64,000 nucleotides of DNA from contig JBLXDJ010000002.1 of assembly GCA_048264105.1 (NCBI GenBank), positions 1 through 64,000 of the forward strand, read 5' to 3'. Positions 1 through 8,177 of this stretch are shown here, in pieces. The DNA comes from Oceanospirillum sp048264105. GTDB lineage: Bacteria; Pseudomonadota; Gammaproteobacteria; Pseudomonadales; Halomonadaceae. Under the pieces are notes generated by a model. The model was given only the letters and a program-made list of their open reading frames with translations. It did not search any database and had not been told where the DNA came from. The position numbers and the translations under genes are program-made. The first letter of the stretch is position 1. Every line of letters begins with the position of its first letter.

Positions 1-86
1 CTCCTTTCCGAACTCAGAAGTGAAACTGCTCAGCGCCGATGGTAGTGTGGGGTCTCCCCATGTGAGAGTAGGACATCGTCAAGCGC
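1..86 (+). rRNA. rrf: 5S ribosomal RNA, 3' part (5' end outside window)
   Basis: The first 86 bases carry the conserved 3' two thirds of a gammaproteobacterial 5S rRNA: the CCGAACTCAGAAGTGAAAC segment, GCGCCGATGGTAGTGTGGGG and the GAGAGTAGG..CATCG stretch. The 5' end lies before the window, so this is the end of an rRNA operon transcribed on the plus strand. A strong terminator follows within about 10 bases. The exact 3' end is estimated. Confidence 0.93.
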
Positions 87-95
87 CTCATACGA

Positions 96-128
96 AAAAC
101 CCCGCTTCTTACGAAGCGGGGTTTTTTT
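96..128 (+). terminator. rRNA operon intrinsic terminator
   Basis: A 9-bp perfect GC-rich stem (CCCCGCTTC at 100-108 and its complement at 113-121) with a 4-base loop is followed by seven T. It directly follows the 5S rRNA. Confidence 0.93.
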
Positions 129-215
129 ATGCCCGGAAGAAAGTGCAGATAGAAAGTATGGAGGGGTTAGTAGCGGTAGAAACTGGATGTCCGTATTGGA
201 AATAGAAAGCTGATA

Positions 216-761
216 TCAGCGAAGGTAACCCTTGCTGATCTTACGGAATGTCTCAGTGTTGCATTTATGCAGCCACTCAAAGGCAACCATCTCTTTGCTG
301 ACCAGCTGGATACCATTTTGCTGCAGACGGGTCATAGCGGTGTTGTAATCTGACTCTTTACGGGAAGCAACGGCATCGGTGACAACATAGACATCGTATC
401 CCTGCTCAGAGAAACCAAGCGCTGTTTGCAGCAGGCAGACATGGCTTTCTGCGCCAATCAGGATCAGCTGTTCTTTTTCCAGCTCATTAACCGATTTCAG
501 GATATGTGCTTCTTCTGCAGCAGAGAAATGCTCTTTCTCAAGAAAGGTCGCTGATGACAGAAATGGCTTCAGTTGCGTACTGGTATGACCAAGACCCTGC
601 GGGTATTGCTCGGTAACGACGGTAGGGATAGAGAGTTCTGCGGCAACTTCGATCAGCCATTGGCTGTTTGTCATTAATTGCTCGGCATTATGCAGAGCCG
701 GAAGCAACTTTTCCTGAATATCGATGACTAATAGTGCAGAGTTGGTAGGGCTAATTAACAT
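216..761 (-). CDS. isochorismatase-family cysteine hydrolase
   Basis: A 181-residue single-domain protein of the isochorismatase-like superfamily. The triad expected for the family is visible: Asp14 in LLVIDIQ, Lys76 in FLEKEHF and Cys109 in ESHVCLLQT, preceded by the usual cis-peptide region. The short length and the SHVCLLQT signature are closest to the YcaC/ISOC-type hydrolases rather than EntB-type isochorismatases; no aryl-carrier domain is present. The substrate cannot be inferred. A GGGAG ribosome site lies 6 bases before the ATG. It is a monocistronic gene, convergent with the rRNA operon. Confidence 0.85.
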   Translation of the reverse strand: MLISPTNSALLVIDIQEKLLPALHNAEQLMTNSQWLIEVAAELSIPTVVTEQYPQGLGHTSTQLKPFLSSATFLEKEHFSAAEEAHILKSVNELEKEQLILIGAESHVCLLQTALGFSEQGYDVYVVTDAVASRKESDYNTAMTRLQQNGIQLVSKEMVAFEWLHKCNTETFRKISKGYLR

Positions 762-861
762 ATAAGCTCCCTAAAGAGTTTGTTGTTATGGTTGGAATGC
801 GCTTCCTGCGCCCCCATTACTCAAGCATAACGGGATAATAAGTAAACTAACAGGTAACTTT

Positions 862-1695
862 ATGCAGCGTATAGCAGTATGGTTTTTTGCTTTCTTTATG
901 GTTCTGGGCACAGGCCTTGATCATGCAGAAGCAAAGCGTCTGGGTGGTGGTAAGTCGTTTGGCACTTATTCCAAGAGCACGACAACTTCATCAACCAGCA
1001 GTAATTACACTCAGCCTTCTAAGACAAATACCGCAACGGGTGCCGGTGCGCGTAGCAGTAAGATGGGCTTCCTGGGGCCTTTGGCGGGTCTGGCTGCCGG
1101 TGGTCTGCTGGCTGCAATGTTCTTCGGTGACGGCTTTGAAGGCTTCCAGATGTTCGACTTCATTCTGATCGCACTGGTTGTCTTTATTCTGTTTAAGCTG
1201 ATGGCCCGGAAGCGCCAGTCTGCGCCGGCTGCAGGCCCTAATATGGCTTACCAGAAAGAAGCCATGAATCAGGAACGCAGCTTTGATACGAATCTTATGG
1301 GTGGTGGTGCACCGGTTGCTCCACAGGTACCGGACTGGTTTGATGCAGCAGGTTTTGTTGAGCGTGCGAAGGGACACTTTGTTCATCTTCAGAAAGCATG
1401 GGATAACAATGATCTGGCTGAAATTCAGGATTTTGTAACCCCTGAACTGTACAACCTGCTGGCAGAAGAGCGTAAAGCTCAAACAGAAGAGCCGAACACT
1501 GAGGTGGTAAATCTGGAAGCCCGTCTGGGCGGTGTAAGCCAGCAAGGTTCTCTGGCGGAAGCGAGCGTTGTTTTCACAGGTCAGATCCGTGAGAACAGCT
1601 CCGTTCCTACAGACTTCACAGAAACCTGGCACCTGGTTCGCGATATGCGACAGGAGAATGCTAACTGGTATCTGCAAGGCATTCAGCAAAACTAA
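862..1695 (+). CDS. Tim44-like domain membrane protein
   Basis: 277 residues. An N-terminal signal peptide (about 1-24, cleavage near AEA) is followed by a Ser/Thr-rich stretch (36-65), two hydrophobic segments (about 69-87 and 95-112) and a C-terminal globular domain (about 150-277) of the Tim44-like (Tim44/MRPL45) fold, including the WFDAAGFVERAKGHFVHLQ start. This arrangement is common in proteobacterial Tim44-domain proteins of unknown function, thought to sit in the inner membrane. The neighbours give no functional clue. The start is supported by AGGTAAC before the ATG, and a bidirectional terminator follows. Confidence 0.85.
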   Translation: MQRIAVWFFAFFMVLGTGLDHAEAKRLGGGKSFGTYSKSTTTSSTSSNYTQPSKTNTATGAGARSSKMGFLGPLAGLAAGGLLAAMFFGDGFEGFQMFDFILIALVVFILFKLMARKRQSAPAAGPNMAYQKEAMNQERSFDTNLMGGGAPVAPQVPDWFDAAGFVERAKGHFVHLQKAWDNNDLAEIQDFVTPELYNLLAEERKAQTEEPNTEVVNLEARLGGVSQQGSLAEASVVFTGQIRENSSVPTDFTETWHLVRDMRQENANWYLQGIQQN

Positions 1696-1719
1696 AGGTT
1701 GCGTTGAACGTCAGATAAA

Positions 1720-1746
1720 AGAAAGGCCGCATCTTGCGGCCTTTCT
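1720..1746. terminator. bidirectional intrinsic terminator
   Basis: An 11-bp perfect stem (AGAAAGGCCGC, loop ATCTT, then its complement) sits between the convergent Tim44-like gene and yaaA. T-rich flanks on both sides are modest. Confidence 0.8.
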
Positions 1747-1764
1747 GCGTTTGGTCGGGCGTTT

Positions 1765-2541
1765 TTATTCCTCGTGATCTCTCAGGAAAACCCATTCATT
1801 ACCTTTACTTTGTTCTTCACTGAAATAGTAGCCATCCGTATCGAACGCTTTGATCTGTTCCGGCTCTGTCAGTTGATTCTGAATGATGTAAGCAGCCATC
1901 AATCCCCGCGCTTTTTTGGCATAGAAACTGATCATTTTGTATTGACCGTTTTTCCAGTCCTTGAATACGGGGGTGATAATTTCAGCATTCAGGTGTTTGG
2001 TTTTTACCGCTTTGAAATATTCGTTTGAGGCCAGATTGATCAGGACCGGATCGCTTTCAGCTTCGAACTCCTGATTAAGTGCTTCTGTCAGCTGCATATC
2101 CCAGAATTCATAAAGATTCTTGCCCTTGCTGTTGGCAAAACGGGTGCCCATCTCAAGCCGGTACGGCTGTATCAGATCCAGTGGCTTCAGAAGTCCATAG
2201 AGGCCGGACAGAATCCGCAGATGGTTCTGAGCAAACTCAAAGTCTTTTTCAGAAAAACGCTCTGCATCTAACCCTGTGTACACATCCCCTTTAAAGGCAA
2301 GTACCGCCTGCTTGGCATTATCTGGGGTGAAAGGTGTTTCCCAGCTGCCAAAACGAGCGACATTAAGCGCAGCCAGTTTATCGCTGAGCTTCATCAGACT
2401 GGCGACCTCAGCCTGAGAGAGATTTTTCAGTTCATCAATTAGCTTTTGGCTCTGATCAAGATAGCAGGGTTGAGAATGGATCGCTGTGACCGGGGCAGAT
2501 TCAAAGTCCAGAGTCTTAGCAGGAGAGATAACAAGTTTCAT
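1765..2541 (-). CDS. yaaA: peroxide stress protein YaaA
   Basis: 258 residues, the usual length of the YaaA (DUF328/UPF0246) family. It starts with the family signature MKLVISPAKTLDFES and keeps the conserved LYGLLKPLDLIQPYRLEMG and NLASNEYFKA segments. In Escherichia coli YaaA lowers free intracellular iron during hydrogen peroxide stress and belongs to the OxyR regulon; that role is inferred here by homology. It is monocistronic, with its 3' end facing the Tim44-like gene across a shared terminator. Confidence 0.95.
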   Translation of the reverse strand: MKLVISPAKTLDFESAPVTAIHSQPCYLDQSQKLIDELKNLSQAEVASLMKLSDKLAALNVARFGSWETPFTPDNAKQAVLAFKGDVYTGLDAERFSEKDFEFAQNHLRILSGLYGLLKPLDLIQPYRLEMGTRFANSKGKNLYEFWDMQLTEALNQEFEAESDPVLINLASNEYFKAVKTKHLNAEIITPVFKDWKNGQYKMISFYAKKARGLMAAYIIQNQLTEPEQIKAFDTDGYYFSEEQSKGNEWVFLRDHEE

Positions 2542-2644
2542 GGTGGATACCTGAGGCTGGAATCTTAAATAAATTCAGCACTTACCCTAGCCGATGGTCA
2601 TCGAAAAAACCAGAGTAAAACACTCGGAGTAGTCAGCGCTTAAT

Positions 2645-2684
2645 TGGTGCGTGAATCTTCTTGGCGAACCAATATGGTGCGTGA
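2645..2684. promoter_or_regulatory. 10-bp direct repeat upstream of the ammonium transporter fusion
   Basis: The decamer TGGTGCGTGA occurs at 2645-2654 and again at 2675-2684, exactly 30 bp apart (about three helical turns), in the roughly 300-bp region between divergent yaaA and the Amt-chemoreceptor gene. TGGTGC equals one half of the NtrC operator (TGCAC-N-GGTGCA), which would suit a nitrogen-controlled gene, but full palindromes are not seen. I see no convincing sigma-54 element here. Confidence 0.35.
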
Positions 2685-2844
2685 TAAAAAGTTATTTCAT
2701 CTGGATAATAAAGTTTGATCAGGCTCAATGTTTAGTTTGGTTGGCGTGTTTTGGTTTATTTTTCTGTCATGCCGGTGGGCACGGCTTTTGCTCTGGGAGG
2801 TGTATATAAAAGAAAAGTGAAATATCACATGTGGGGTGTGTTTT

Positions 2845-5049
2845 ATGGATGCGGCAAGCGTACAGGGTAATCTGGATTTGGTCTGGATCATGGTTTGTGC
2901 TGCATTGGTTATGTTTATGCAGGCTGGATTTACTGCGCTGGAGTCAGGGCTGACGCAAGCTAAAAACAGTATCAATGTTGCGATTAAAAATATCACGGAT
3001 TTTATCATCTCCGTGCTGACATTCTGGGCTGTGGGCTATGCCATTATGTTCGGGGTCAGTTCGGGTGGCTTCTTTGGCACATCAGGCTTTGGGTTGTCCG
3101 GTATGACGGAAGCCAGCGACTTTGCCTCTTTCGCCTTCCAGGCAACCTTTGCGGGTACTGCAGCAACGATCGTCTCCGGTGCGGTGGCTGAGCGGACGAA
3201 GTTTCTGGCCTACGTGCTGGTTGCTGTCTTCACAACCTGTGTCATCTATCCGGTATCCGGCCACTGGATCTGGAATGCGGATGGCTGGCTGGCCCAGCAG
3301 GGAATGATCGACTTTGCCGGTTCAACCGTTGTGCACTCTTTGGGTGCCTGGGTGGGTCTGGCGGGTGCTATTGTCGTGGGCCCGCGTCTTGGTGTTTTTG
3401 GTAAAGATAAAAAAATCACCAAAATTCAGGGGCATAGTCTGGTACTGGCTGTAGTGGGGGTTCTGATTCTCTGGTTCGGTTGGTTTGGCTTTAATGGCGG
3501 TAGCACCCTGACCGGTGATGCAAGTATTGCCAAGATTATTGCCAACACCATGCTGTCGGCAGGTGCCGCAGGCCTTAGCTGTTTCTTTATTTCCATGGCG
3601 ATGCATGAGCGTCGGGAAGTGAATGTAGAGAAACTGCTGAACGGTGTCGTAGGTGGTCTGGTTGCCATCACAGCCGGTTGTGCCGTCGTTGAGCCCGTTG
3701 GAGCCGTTGTGATCGGTTTTGTTGCGGGTGCTGTACTCTACTTTGCTGAGTGGGTCATCCTGAATATTATGCGGGTGGATGATCCTGTGAATGTAGTCGC
3801 TGCCCATGGTGTTTGCGGCGCTCTGGGAACGATTCTTCTGGTTTTCTTTGCCAATGAGTCCGCTTTGGTAAACGGCAGCATGATGGATCAGCTGATGGTT
3901 CAGCTCACCGGTGTGTTTGCCGTGTTTGTCTGGGGCTTTGGTCTGGGGTATATGGCCTTTGCATTGCTGAAAGCGTTTGGTGCTTTGAGAGTACCGCCGG
4001 AAGATGAAGAGCGCGGCCTGAATGTGAGTGAGCATGGTGCCAGCTCCGCCCTGCTGGATATGCAGGACGCGATGCAATTTATCATTAAAGATGGAGATCT
4101 GACCCGCAGAGTCAGTGTTGAGCGGGGCAGTGAATACGAACGCCTCGGGGTTATTTTTAATCTCTTTCTGGATAGCTATGAGAGGGCGATCGGGGATATC
4201 AAGCTCGCTTCAACCCAGCTGAATGATTACGCCCATGAGATGGCTAAAGCCAGTGATGAGTTGGAATCCGGCGTGACAAACCAGCAGGAGCAGAGCCTGC
4301 AGATTACCGCTGCGATTACTCAGCTTTCTGCGGCGGTTAAACAGCTGGCTGCCAGTGTTAAAGAGACCTCCCAGCAAACTGAAGAGGCGACCGTTCAGTC
4401 CAGTAATGGTCATGATCTGGTGAAGGAGAGTGTCAAAGATATCCATGCATTGGCGGAGCGAATCGCCTCTGTTTACGATGTGACCGAGCAAGTTCAGTCT
4501 CAGGCCGGTGCGATCACTCAGATTCTGGAAACCATTGAGGGCGTTGCAGAGCAAACCAATCTGTTAGCTCTGAATGCGGCCATTGAAGCGGCTCGTGCCG
4601 GAGAGGCAGGGCGTGGTTTTGCCGTGGTTGCCGATGAGGTTCGGGCGCTGTCTCAGCAGACTCAGGGTTATACCCGAAATATTCAGGAAACCATTACCGA
4701 GCTGCAGAACCGGGTTCAGAATGCGGTAACCCTGGTTCGTGGCGGGCATGAACTGGCGGATAACAGTGTCGGCACAGTGACACGTTCCGGTGATGCATTT
4801 GAGGCGATCAATACTATGGTGCATGCGATCAATAGCAGCAGTATTGAAATTGCCACGGTGGCAGAGCAGCAATCCCAGATCGCCCTTGAGGTGGATGCCA
4901 ATATCCGCAGGATTGATGATGTGGTTCGTCAGACCGCTAACGAGGCGCATACGCTCAATGGACTGGGGCACAATATCGAAGCGCTGGCATCCAAGCTGCA
5001 GGCGTCAGTGTCGTCGTATTCAGTGCGGGATCAGGCCTCTGTGCACTGA
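2845..5049 (+). CDS. ammonium transporter (Amt) fused to a methyl-accepting chemotaxis signalling domain
   Basis: 734 residues. Residues about 8-395 form a complete Amt/Mep/Rh ammonium channel with eleven expected membrane segments, including FQATFAGTAA, DFAGSTVVH (Asp156, His164), WFGWFGFNGGS and AAHGVCGALG (His321); the twin pore histidines are kept. The normal Amt C-terminal signature GLNVSEHG (about 392-399) leads directly into a HAMP-like half (KDGDLTRRV, FNLFLDSYERAI) and a full cytoplasmic MCP domain with the EQTNLLALNAAIEAARAG tip at about 569-586 that contacts CheA/CheW. There is no periplasmic sensor domain, so the channel itself is presumably the sensor. An ATG at 2845 has GGGG 8 bases upstream; a GTG at 2836 is an alternative. 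The C-terminus lacks a CheR-docking NWETF-type pentapeptide. No glnK lies next to it. Confidence 0.93.
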   Translation: MDAASVQGNLDLVWIMVCAALVMFMQAGFTALESGLTQAKNSINVAIKNITDFIISVLTFWAVGYAIMFGVSSGGFFGTSGFGLSGMTEASDFASFAFQATFAGTAATIVSGAVAERTKFLAYVLVAVFTTCVIYPVSGHWIWNADGWLAQQGMIDFAGSTVVHSLGAWVGLAGAIVVGPRLGVFGKDKKITKIQGHSLVLAVVGVLILWFGWFGFNGGSTLTGDASIAKIIANTMLSAGAAGLSCFFISMAMHERREVNVEKLLNGVVGGLVAITAGCAVVEPVGAVVIGFVAGAVLYFAEWVILNIMRVDDPVNVVAAHGVCGALGTILLVFFANESALVNGSMMDQLMVQLTGVFAVFVWGFGLGYMAFALLKAFGALRVPPEDEERGLNVSEHGASSALLDMQDAMQFIIKDGDLTRRVSVERGSEYERLGVIFNLFLDSYERAIGDIKLASTQLNDYAHEMAKASDELESGVTNQQEQSLQITAAITQLSAAVKQLAASVKETSQQTEEATVQSSNGHDLVKESVKDIHALAERIASVYDVTEQVQSQAGAITQILETIEGVAEQTNLLALNAAIEAARAGEAGRGFAVVADEVRALSQQTQGYTRNIQETITELQNRVQNAVTLVRGGHELADNSVGTVTRSGDAFEAINTMVHAINSSSIEIATVAEQQSQIALEVDANIRRIDDVVRQTANEAHTLNGLGHNIEALASKLQASVSSYSVRDQASVH

Positions 5050-5198
5050 GCTGTGTTAAGGAAGAAACCGACAGCCTTGTAAAGCGATCCGGTGTCTGAC
5101 TATGGGAGCATGGTCAGACACTGTGATTAATTCGCTCCATAGGCGCAGCCCCTGTTATCAGTTACCATCGGACGCTGATTTAATATAAGGGACTCGCA

Positions 5199-6107
5199 AT
5201 GTTTCAGCGCATCTTATCGATCTCTCCCTACGGGCTGCTGGTACTGACGACACTGTTCTGGGCCGGTAACTTTGTACTGGGCCGTGCCGTGCATCTTGAT
5301 GTTCCGCCCATCGGCCTGAGCTTCTGGCGTTGGCTGACGGCCCTGGTCATTATCCTGCCCTTTGCGATTCCGCACTGGAAAGCCGCACGTTCTGTTATCC
5401 GCAAAAACTGGCTGGTGTTGCTGACTTTGTCGGTCTTCAGCGTGGCCTGTTTTAACACCATGATCTACCTTGGCCTTCAGACGGCTCCTGCCAGTAACAG
5501 TATTTTGCTGCAGTCGGCCTGTCCGGTGCTGATTCTGATATTCTCCTGGCTCTTCTTTCGTGAAAAGGTCACTCTGCTGCAAAGTGCAGGGATGATGATC
5601 TCTCTGTTTGGTGTGATCGTGGTGGTCACCGAGGGCAGTCCCTCTGCGCTATTGGGGATGGATTTTCTCAATGTGGGGACAGCCTGGATTCTGCTGGCGG
5701 TACTCTGCTGGGCGATCTATTCCACCTTGCTGAGACTGCGTCCTGAAGGCTTAAGCCCGTTTGGCTTTTTTGCCCTGACCGTTCTGGTGGGTGTGCTGGT
5801 TCTGTTCCCGTTTTATCTGCAGGAGACTCTTTCCGGCCGCCCAATGCCTCTGAGTCTGATCTCTGTGGGCAGCGTGCTTTATGTCGGCATCTTCCCATCG
5901 ATTCTGTCTTATCTGTTCTGGAATAAAGCGATTGCAGAATTAGGCGCAGCCCGCGCCGGTCAGTTTATTCATCTGGTGCCGGCCTTTGGCATCACCATGG
6001 CGATTCTGTTTTTGGGGGAACCACTGCAGGGCTTCCATATCAGTGGTTTTCTGTTGATTCTGGGTGGTATCTGGCTGGCAACGGTGATCGCACGTAAGAG
6101 GATTTGA
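5199..6107 (+). CDS. EamA/DMT-family transporter
   Basis: 302 residues with about ten hydrophobic segments arranged as two EamA repeats (about 10-140 and 150-295). The starts GLLVLTTLFWAGNFVLGRAV and the second-repeat AAVLCWAIYSTLLR are typical of drug/metabolite transporter (RhaT/YdcZ-superfamily) exporters of the inner membrane. The final segment ends in a short basic tail (ARKRI). The substrate is not predictable. It is preceded by ATAAGGGAC as ribosome site and followed by a bidirectional terminator; monocistronic. Confidence 0.9.
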   Translation: MFQRILSISPYGLLVLTTLFWAGNFVLGRAVHLDVPPIGLSFWRWLTALVIILPFAIPHWKAARSVIRKNWLVLLTLSVFSVACFNTMIYLGLQTAPASNSILLQSACPVLILIFSWLFFREKVTLLQSAGMMISLFGVIVVVTEGSPSALLGMDFLNVGTAWILLAVLCWAIYSTLLRLRPEGLSPFGFFALTVLVGVLVLFPFYLQETLSGRPMPLSLISVGSVLYVGIFPSILSYLFWNKAIAELGAARAGQFIHLVPAFGITMAILFLGEPLQGFHISGFLLILGGIWLATVIARKRI

Positions 6108-6126
6108 CCGAGGATGCAAAACGGAC

Positions 6127-6151
6127 AAAGGGCGCTATTACAGCGCCCTTT
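6127..6151. terminator. bidirectional intrinsic terminator
   Basis: A 10-bp stem (AAAGGGCGCT and its complement) with a 5-base loop lies between two convergent transporter genes. Confidence 0.8.
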
Positions 6152-6199
6152 GTGTATGTACCGAGTGTGCAGAGGCTGAATCGAATCTGCTTGAGGGGG

Positions 6200-6643
6200 T
6201 CAGTTAAAACGAATCAGCAGTACGCCACCAAACAGCATCAGTACACCGATAACCCGCCATAGATTGATACTGTGCTCAGGAAACGTTGCCCAGCCAAAGT
6301 GATCAAGGATCAGAGACATCGCCAACTGACCGGCCACAAAGAGCGCAATCATGGTGGCCGCACCCAGTCGCGGTGCCAGAAATGCAGAGGTGGCGACAAA
6401 CAGTGCGCCCATCAGGCCGCCGGTCCAGGCCCACCAGGGCGCTGCTTTCAGGTTTGAAACTTCAGGCCACTGATGACGGGCAACCAGTACCACTGCAAAC
6501 AGAGCGACAGATCCCACTACAAACGAGATCAGAGATGCCCAGATAGCCCCAGAGCTTTGCAGGGCAAGGGTGCTGTTGACGCCGGACTGAAGTGGCATAA
6601 AGGCACCAGCGATAAATGCGAGAGCGATCCAGAAAGTGAGCAC
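6200..6643 (-). CDS. DMT-family transporter of the YdcZ (DUF606) type
   Basis: 147 residues with five hydrophobic helices, the size and topology of the single-repeat YdcZ/DUF606 branch of the DMT superfamily, which works as dimers or paired halves. Family features are the N-terminal GAFMPLQSGVNSTLA (exposed Gln-Ser-Gly-Asn) and the terminal LWRVIGVLMLFGGVLLIRF. The start is a GTG with AGGAGG about 5 bases upstream. No partner gene is adjacent; the other DMT gene is convergent. Substrate unknown. Confidence 0.85.
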   Translation of the reverse strand: MLTFWIALAFIAGAFMPLQSGVNSTLALQSSGAIWASLISFVVGSVALFAVVLVARHQWPEVSNLKAAPWWAWTGGLMGALFVATSAFLAPRLGAATMIALFVAGQLAMSLILDHFGWATFPEHSINLWRVIGVLMLFGGVLLIRFN

Positions 6644-6999
6644 AAAGCCTCCTGATGAGTCGGAAAAGTGTTTGAGTGACCGTTTGAGCAGATTGGCATC
6701 TGCCCAGAGGTGCCCTGAAGATGCGCCATGCTACCAATAAATATCTCAGGATGCTTGTGGCATTTCAGGTCAGTGGATAATCCTGCTGCAGCCCCTGTGG
6801 TAAGGGGTTTTAGCTCTGCTTTGTTAAGAACACAAACAAGTTGTGGTGTAACGGTTTTTTGCCATAGCGTGTCCGTTTTACTCGTTTTGTATCAATAAAG
6901 CCGCTTTGTAGTCTTGTTACTTAAATGCACAGTGTTAGAATGCCGGCTCGAAATCGACTGCTCAGTTAAAAAATATACCCAAGTATTCTGTGGTTGCTT
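6644..6999. other. intergenic region of about 355 bp
   Basis: This lies between the divergent YdcZ-type gene and the Sel1 gene. It is AT-rich towards the Sel1 gene and must hold both promoters. I see no clear hairpin, repeat or open frame; two TTTGAG copies at about 6670-6690 may be chance. Confidence 0.5.
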
Positions 7000-7506
7000 A
7001 TGTCTGAACAAATTGGCGTTATGACCCGGCTGAAGTTTTTGCTGGCTGAGAAACTGTTCCACTCCTCGATGCTGCGTCACTCCCGACTGCGTCATCAGTG
7101 GGTGATGCGACTCTTTAAAGAGTCGGCCAATGAAGGGCATCTGAAAGCGCTCTCCATTTATGGCCATCTGCTTTATTTCCGTGGCATCTCGCCGCTGGAT
7201 AAAGGGCAAGGGGTCAACTATCTGCTGGATGCCGCCCGCCAGGGTGATATCAAAGCCCAGTATCAGATGGGTTGTATCTATGAGAAAGGATACGGACATC
7301 TGCAGAAGAACTCTGAAAATGCTGTCCGCTGGTTTGTTCGCGCTGCCGAACAGGGCCACCCTCTGGCATGTCGCCGTATGGCAAAAGCCTGCGCCGAAGG
7401 TGAACTGGGTTTGGTGGTGAATCCGGAACAGTCGACCTACTGGGAACAGAAAACACGTCATAGTCTGGAAAAGGCAAATGGCATGAACCTCTCTTTGAAT
7501 CTATAA
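7000..7506 (+). CDS. Sel1-like repeat (tetratricopeptide-type) protein
   Basis: 168 residues without signal peptide or membrane segment, so probably cytoplasmic. At least three Sel1-like helical repeats are visible: one around SANEGHLKALSIYGHLLYF, one around AARQGDIKAQYQMGCIYEKG and one around AAEQGHPLACRRMAKACAEG. Such repeats mediate protein-protein contacts; no catalytic domain is present. I chose the ATG at 7000 over a TTG two codons earlier; neither has a strong ribosome site. The protein ends soon after the last repeat. Partner unknown. Confidence 0.8.
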   Translation: MSEQIGVMTRLKFLLAEKLFHSSMLRHSRLRHQWVMRLFKESANEGHLKALSIYGHLLYFRGISPLDKGQGVNYLLDAARQGDIKAQYQMGCIYEKGYGHLQKNSENAVRWFVRAAEQGHPLACRRMAKACAEGELGLVVNPEQSTYWEQKTRHSLEKANGMNLSLNL

Positions 7507-7626
7507 TCTGCCTATTGGCACACGGCTTGCTCTTTATCTTACAGATACAGCCGTGTGCGAGGGTGCACACCGGATGTGTACTGGTTGTCCATGTGGTTGG
7601 GTCCGCAAATTTAGGACGAGTGAATT

Positions 7627-8133
7627 TTGACAACAAAAGATAAGCAGACTCAGATGCCTTACATTATTGACGTTGAAGCTTCAGGTTTTGGTCGTGGCAG
7701 CTATCCGATCGAAGTAGGCTTTGCTCGCCCTGACGGCAGCGTATTCTCTTGCCTCATCCGTCCTGAGCCCGAGTGGGAACACTGGGATGACAGTGCTGAA
7801 ATGGTGCATGGCATTCCCCGTACCCGTTTGATCGAAGATGGTCAGTCGGTTCGTGACGTTGCTGAAAAACTGAACGAAGAGTTGCGTGGCGAAGTGGTGT
7901 ATACCGACAGCTGGGGTTTTGACAGCACCTGGTTGTCGTTACTGTTTTACCATGCCGGTTTGTCACAGTTGTTTCGGTTAGAAACACTAAGCAAGCTGTT
8001 AACGGAAAAACAAACCTCTATTTGGGGGCAGGTTAAGCAGCAGGTTGCACTGGATTTGAACATTGATCGTCATCGTGCCGGACCTGATGCCCGTATGCTG
8101 CAGCGCACGTTTGAGCTGACCGCGACAGCCTGA
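7627..8133 (+). CDS. DEDDh-type 3'-5' exonuclease
   Basis: 168 residues (TTG start) of the RNase T/DnaQ exonuclease superfamily. Metal-binding motifs are in order: DVEASG (Exo I, Asp and Glu), the YTDSWGFDS segment (Exo II), and HRAGPDARM (Exo III, His five residues before Asp as in DEDDh enzymes). Size and lack of other domains suggest a small standalone nuclease. The TTG at 7627 has AGGACGAG 10 bases upstream; an ATG nine codons in (7654, MPYIIDVEASG) is a serious alternative start because homologous folds begin there. Substrate (RNA or DNA) is open. Confidence 0.82.
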   Translation: MTTKDKQTQMPYIIDVEASGFGRGSYPIEVGFARPDGSVFSCLIRPEPEWEHWDDSAEMVHGIPRTRLIEDGQSVRDVAEKLNEELRGEVVYTDSWGFDSTWLSLLFYHAGLSQLFRLETLSKLLTEKQTSIWGQVKQQVALDLNIDRHRAGPDARMLQRTFELTATA

Positions 8134-8177
8134 TTCTCAGGTTGTCTTCTCCCTTTCTGTTAGCTGATCCCTTCTCG

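Noticed and set aside
20..205. 61-codon open frame over the 5S rRNA end
   Set aside because: It overlaps the rRNA and its terminator and has no ribosome site.
991..1689. 232-codon frame antisense to the Tim44-like gene
   Set aside because: Shadow of a better-supported gene; Cys- and Leu-rich composition, no domain.
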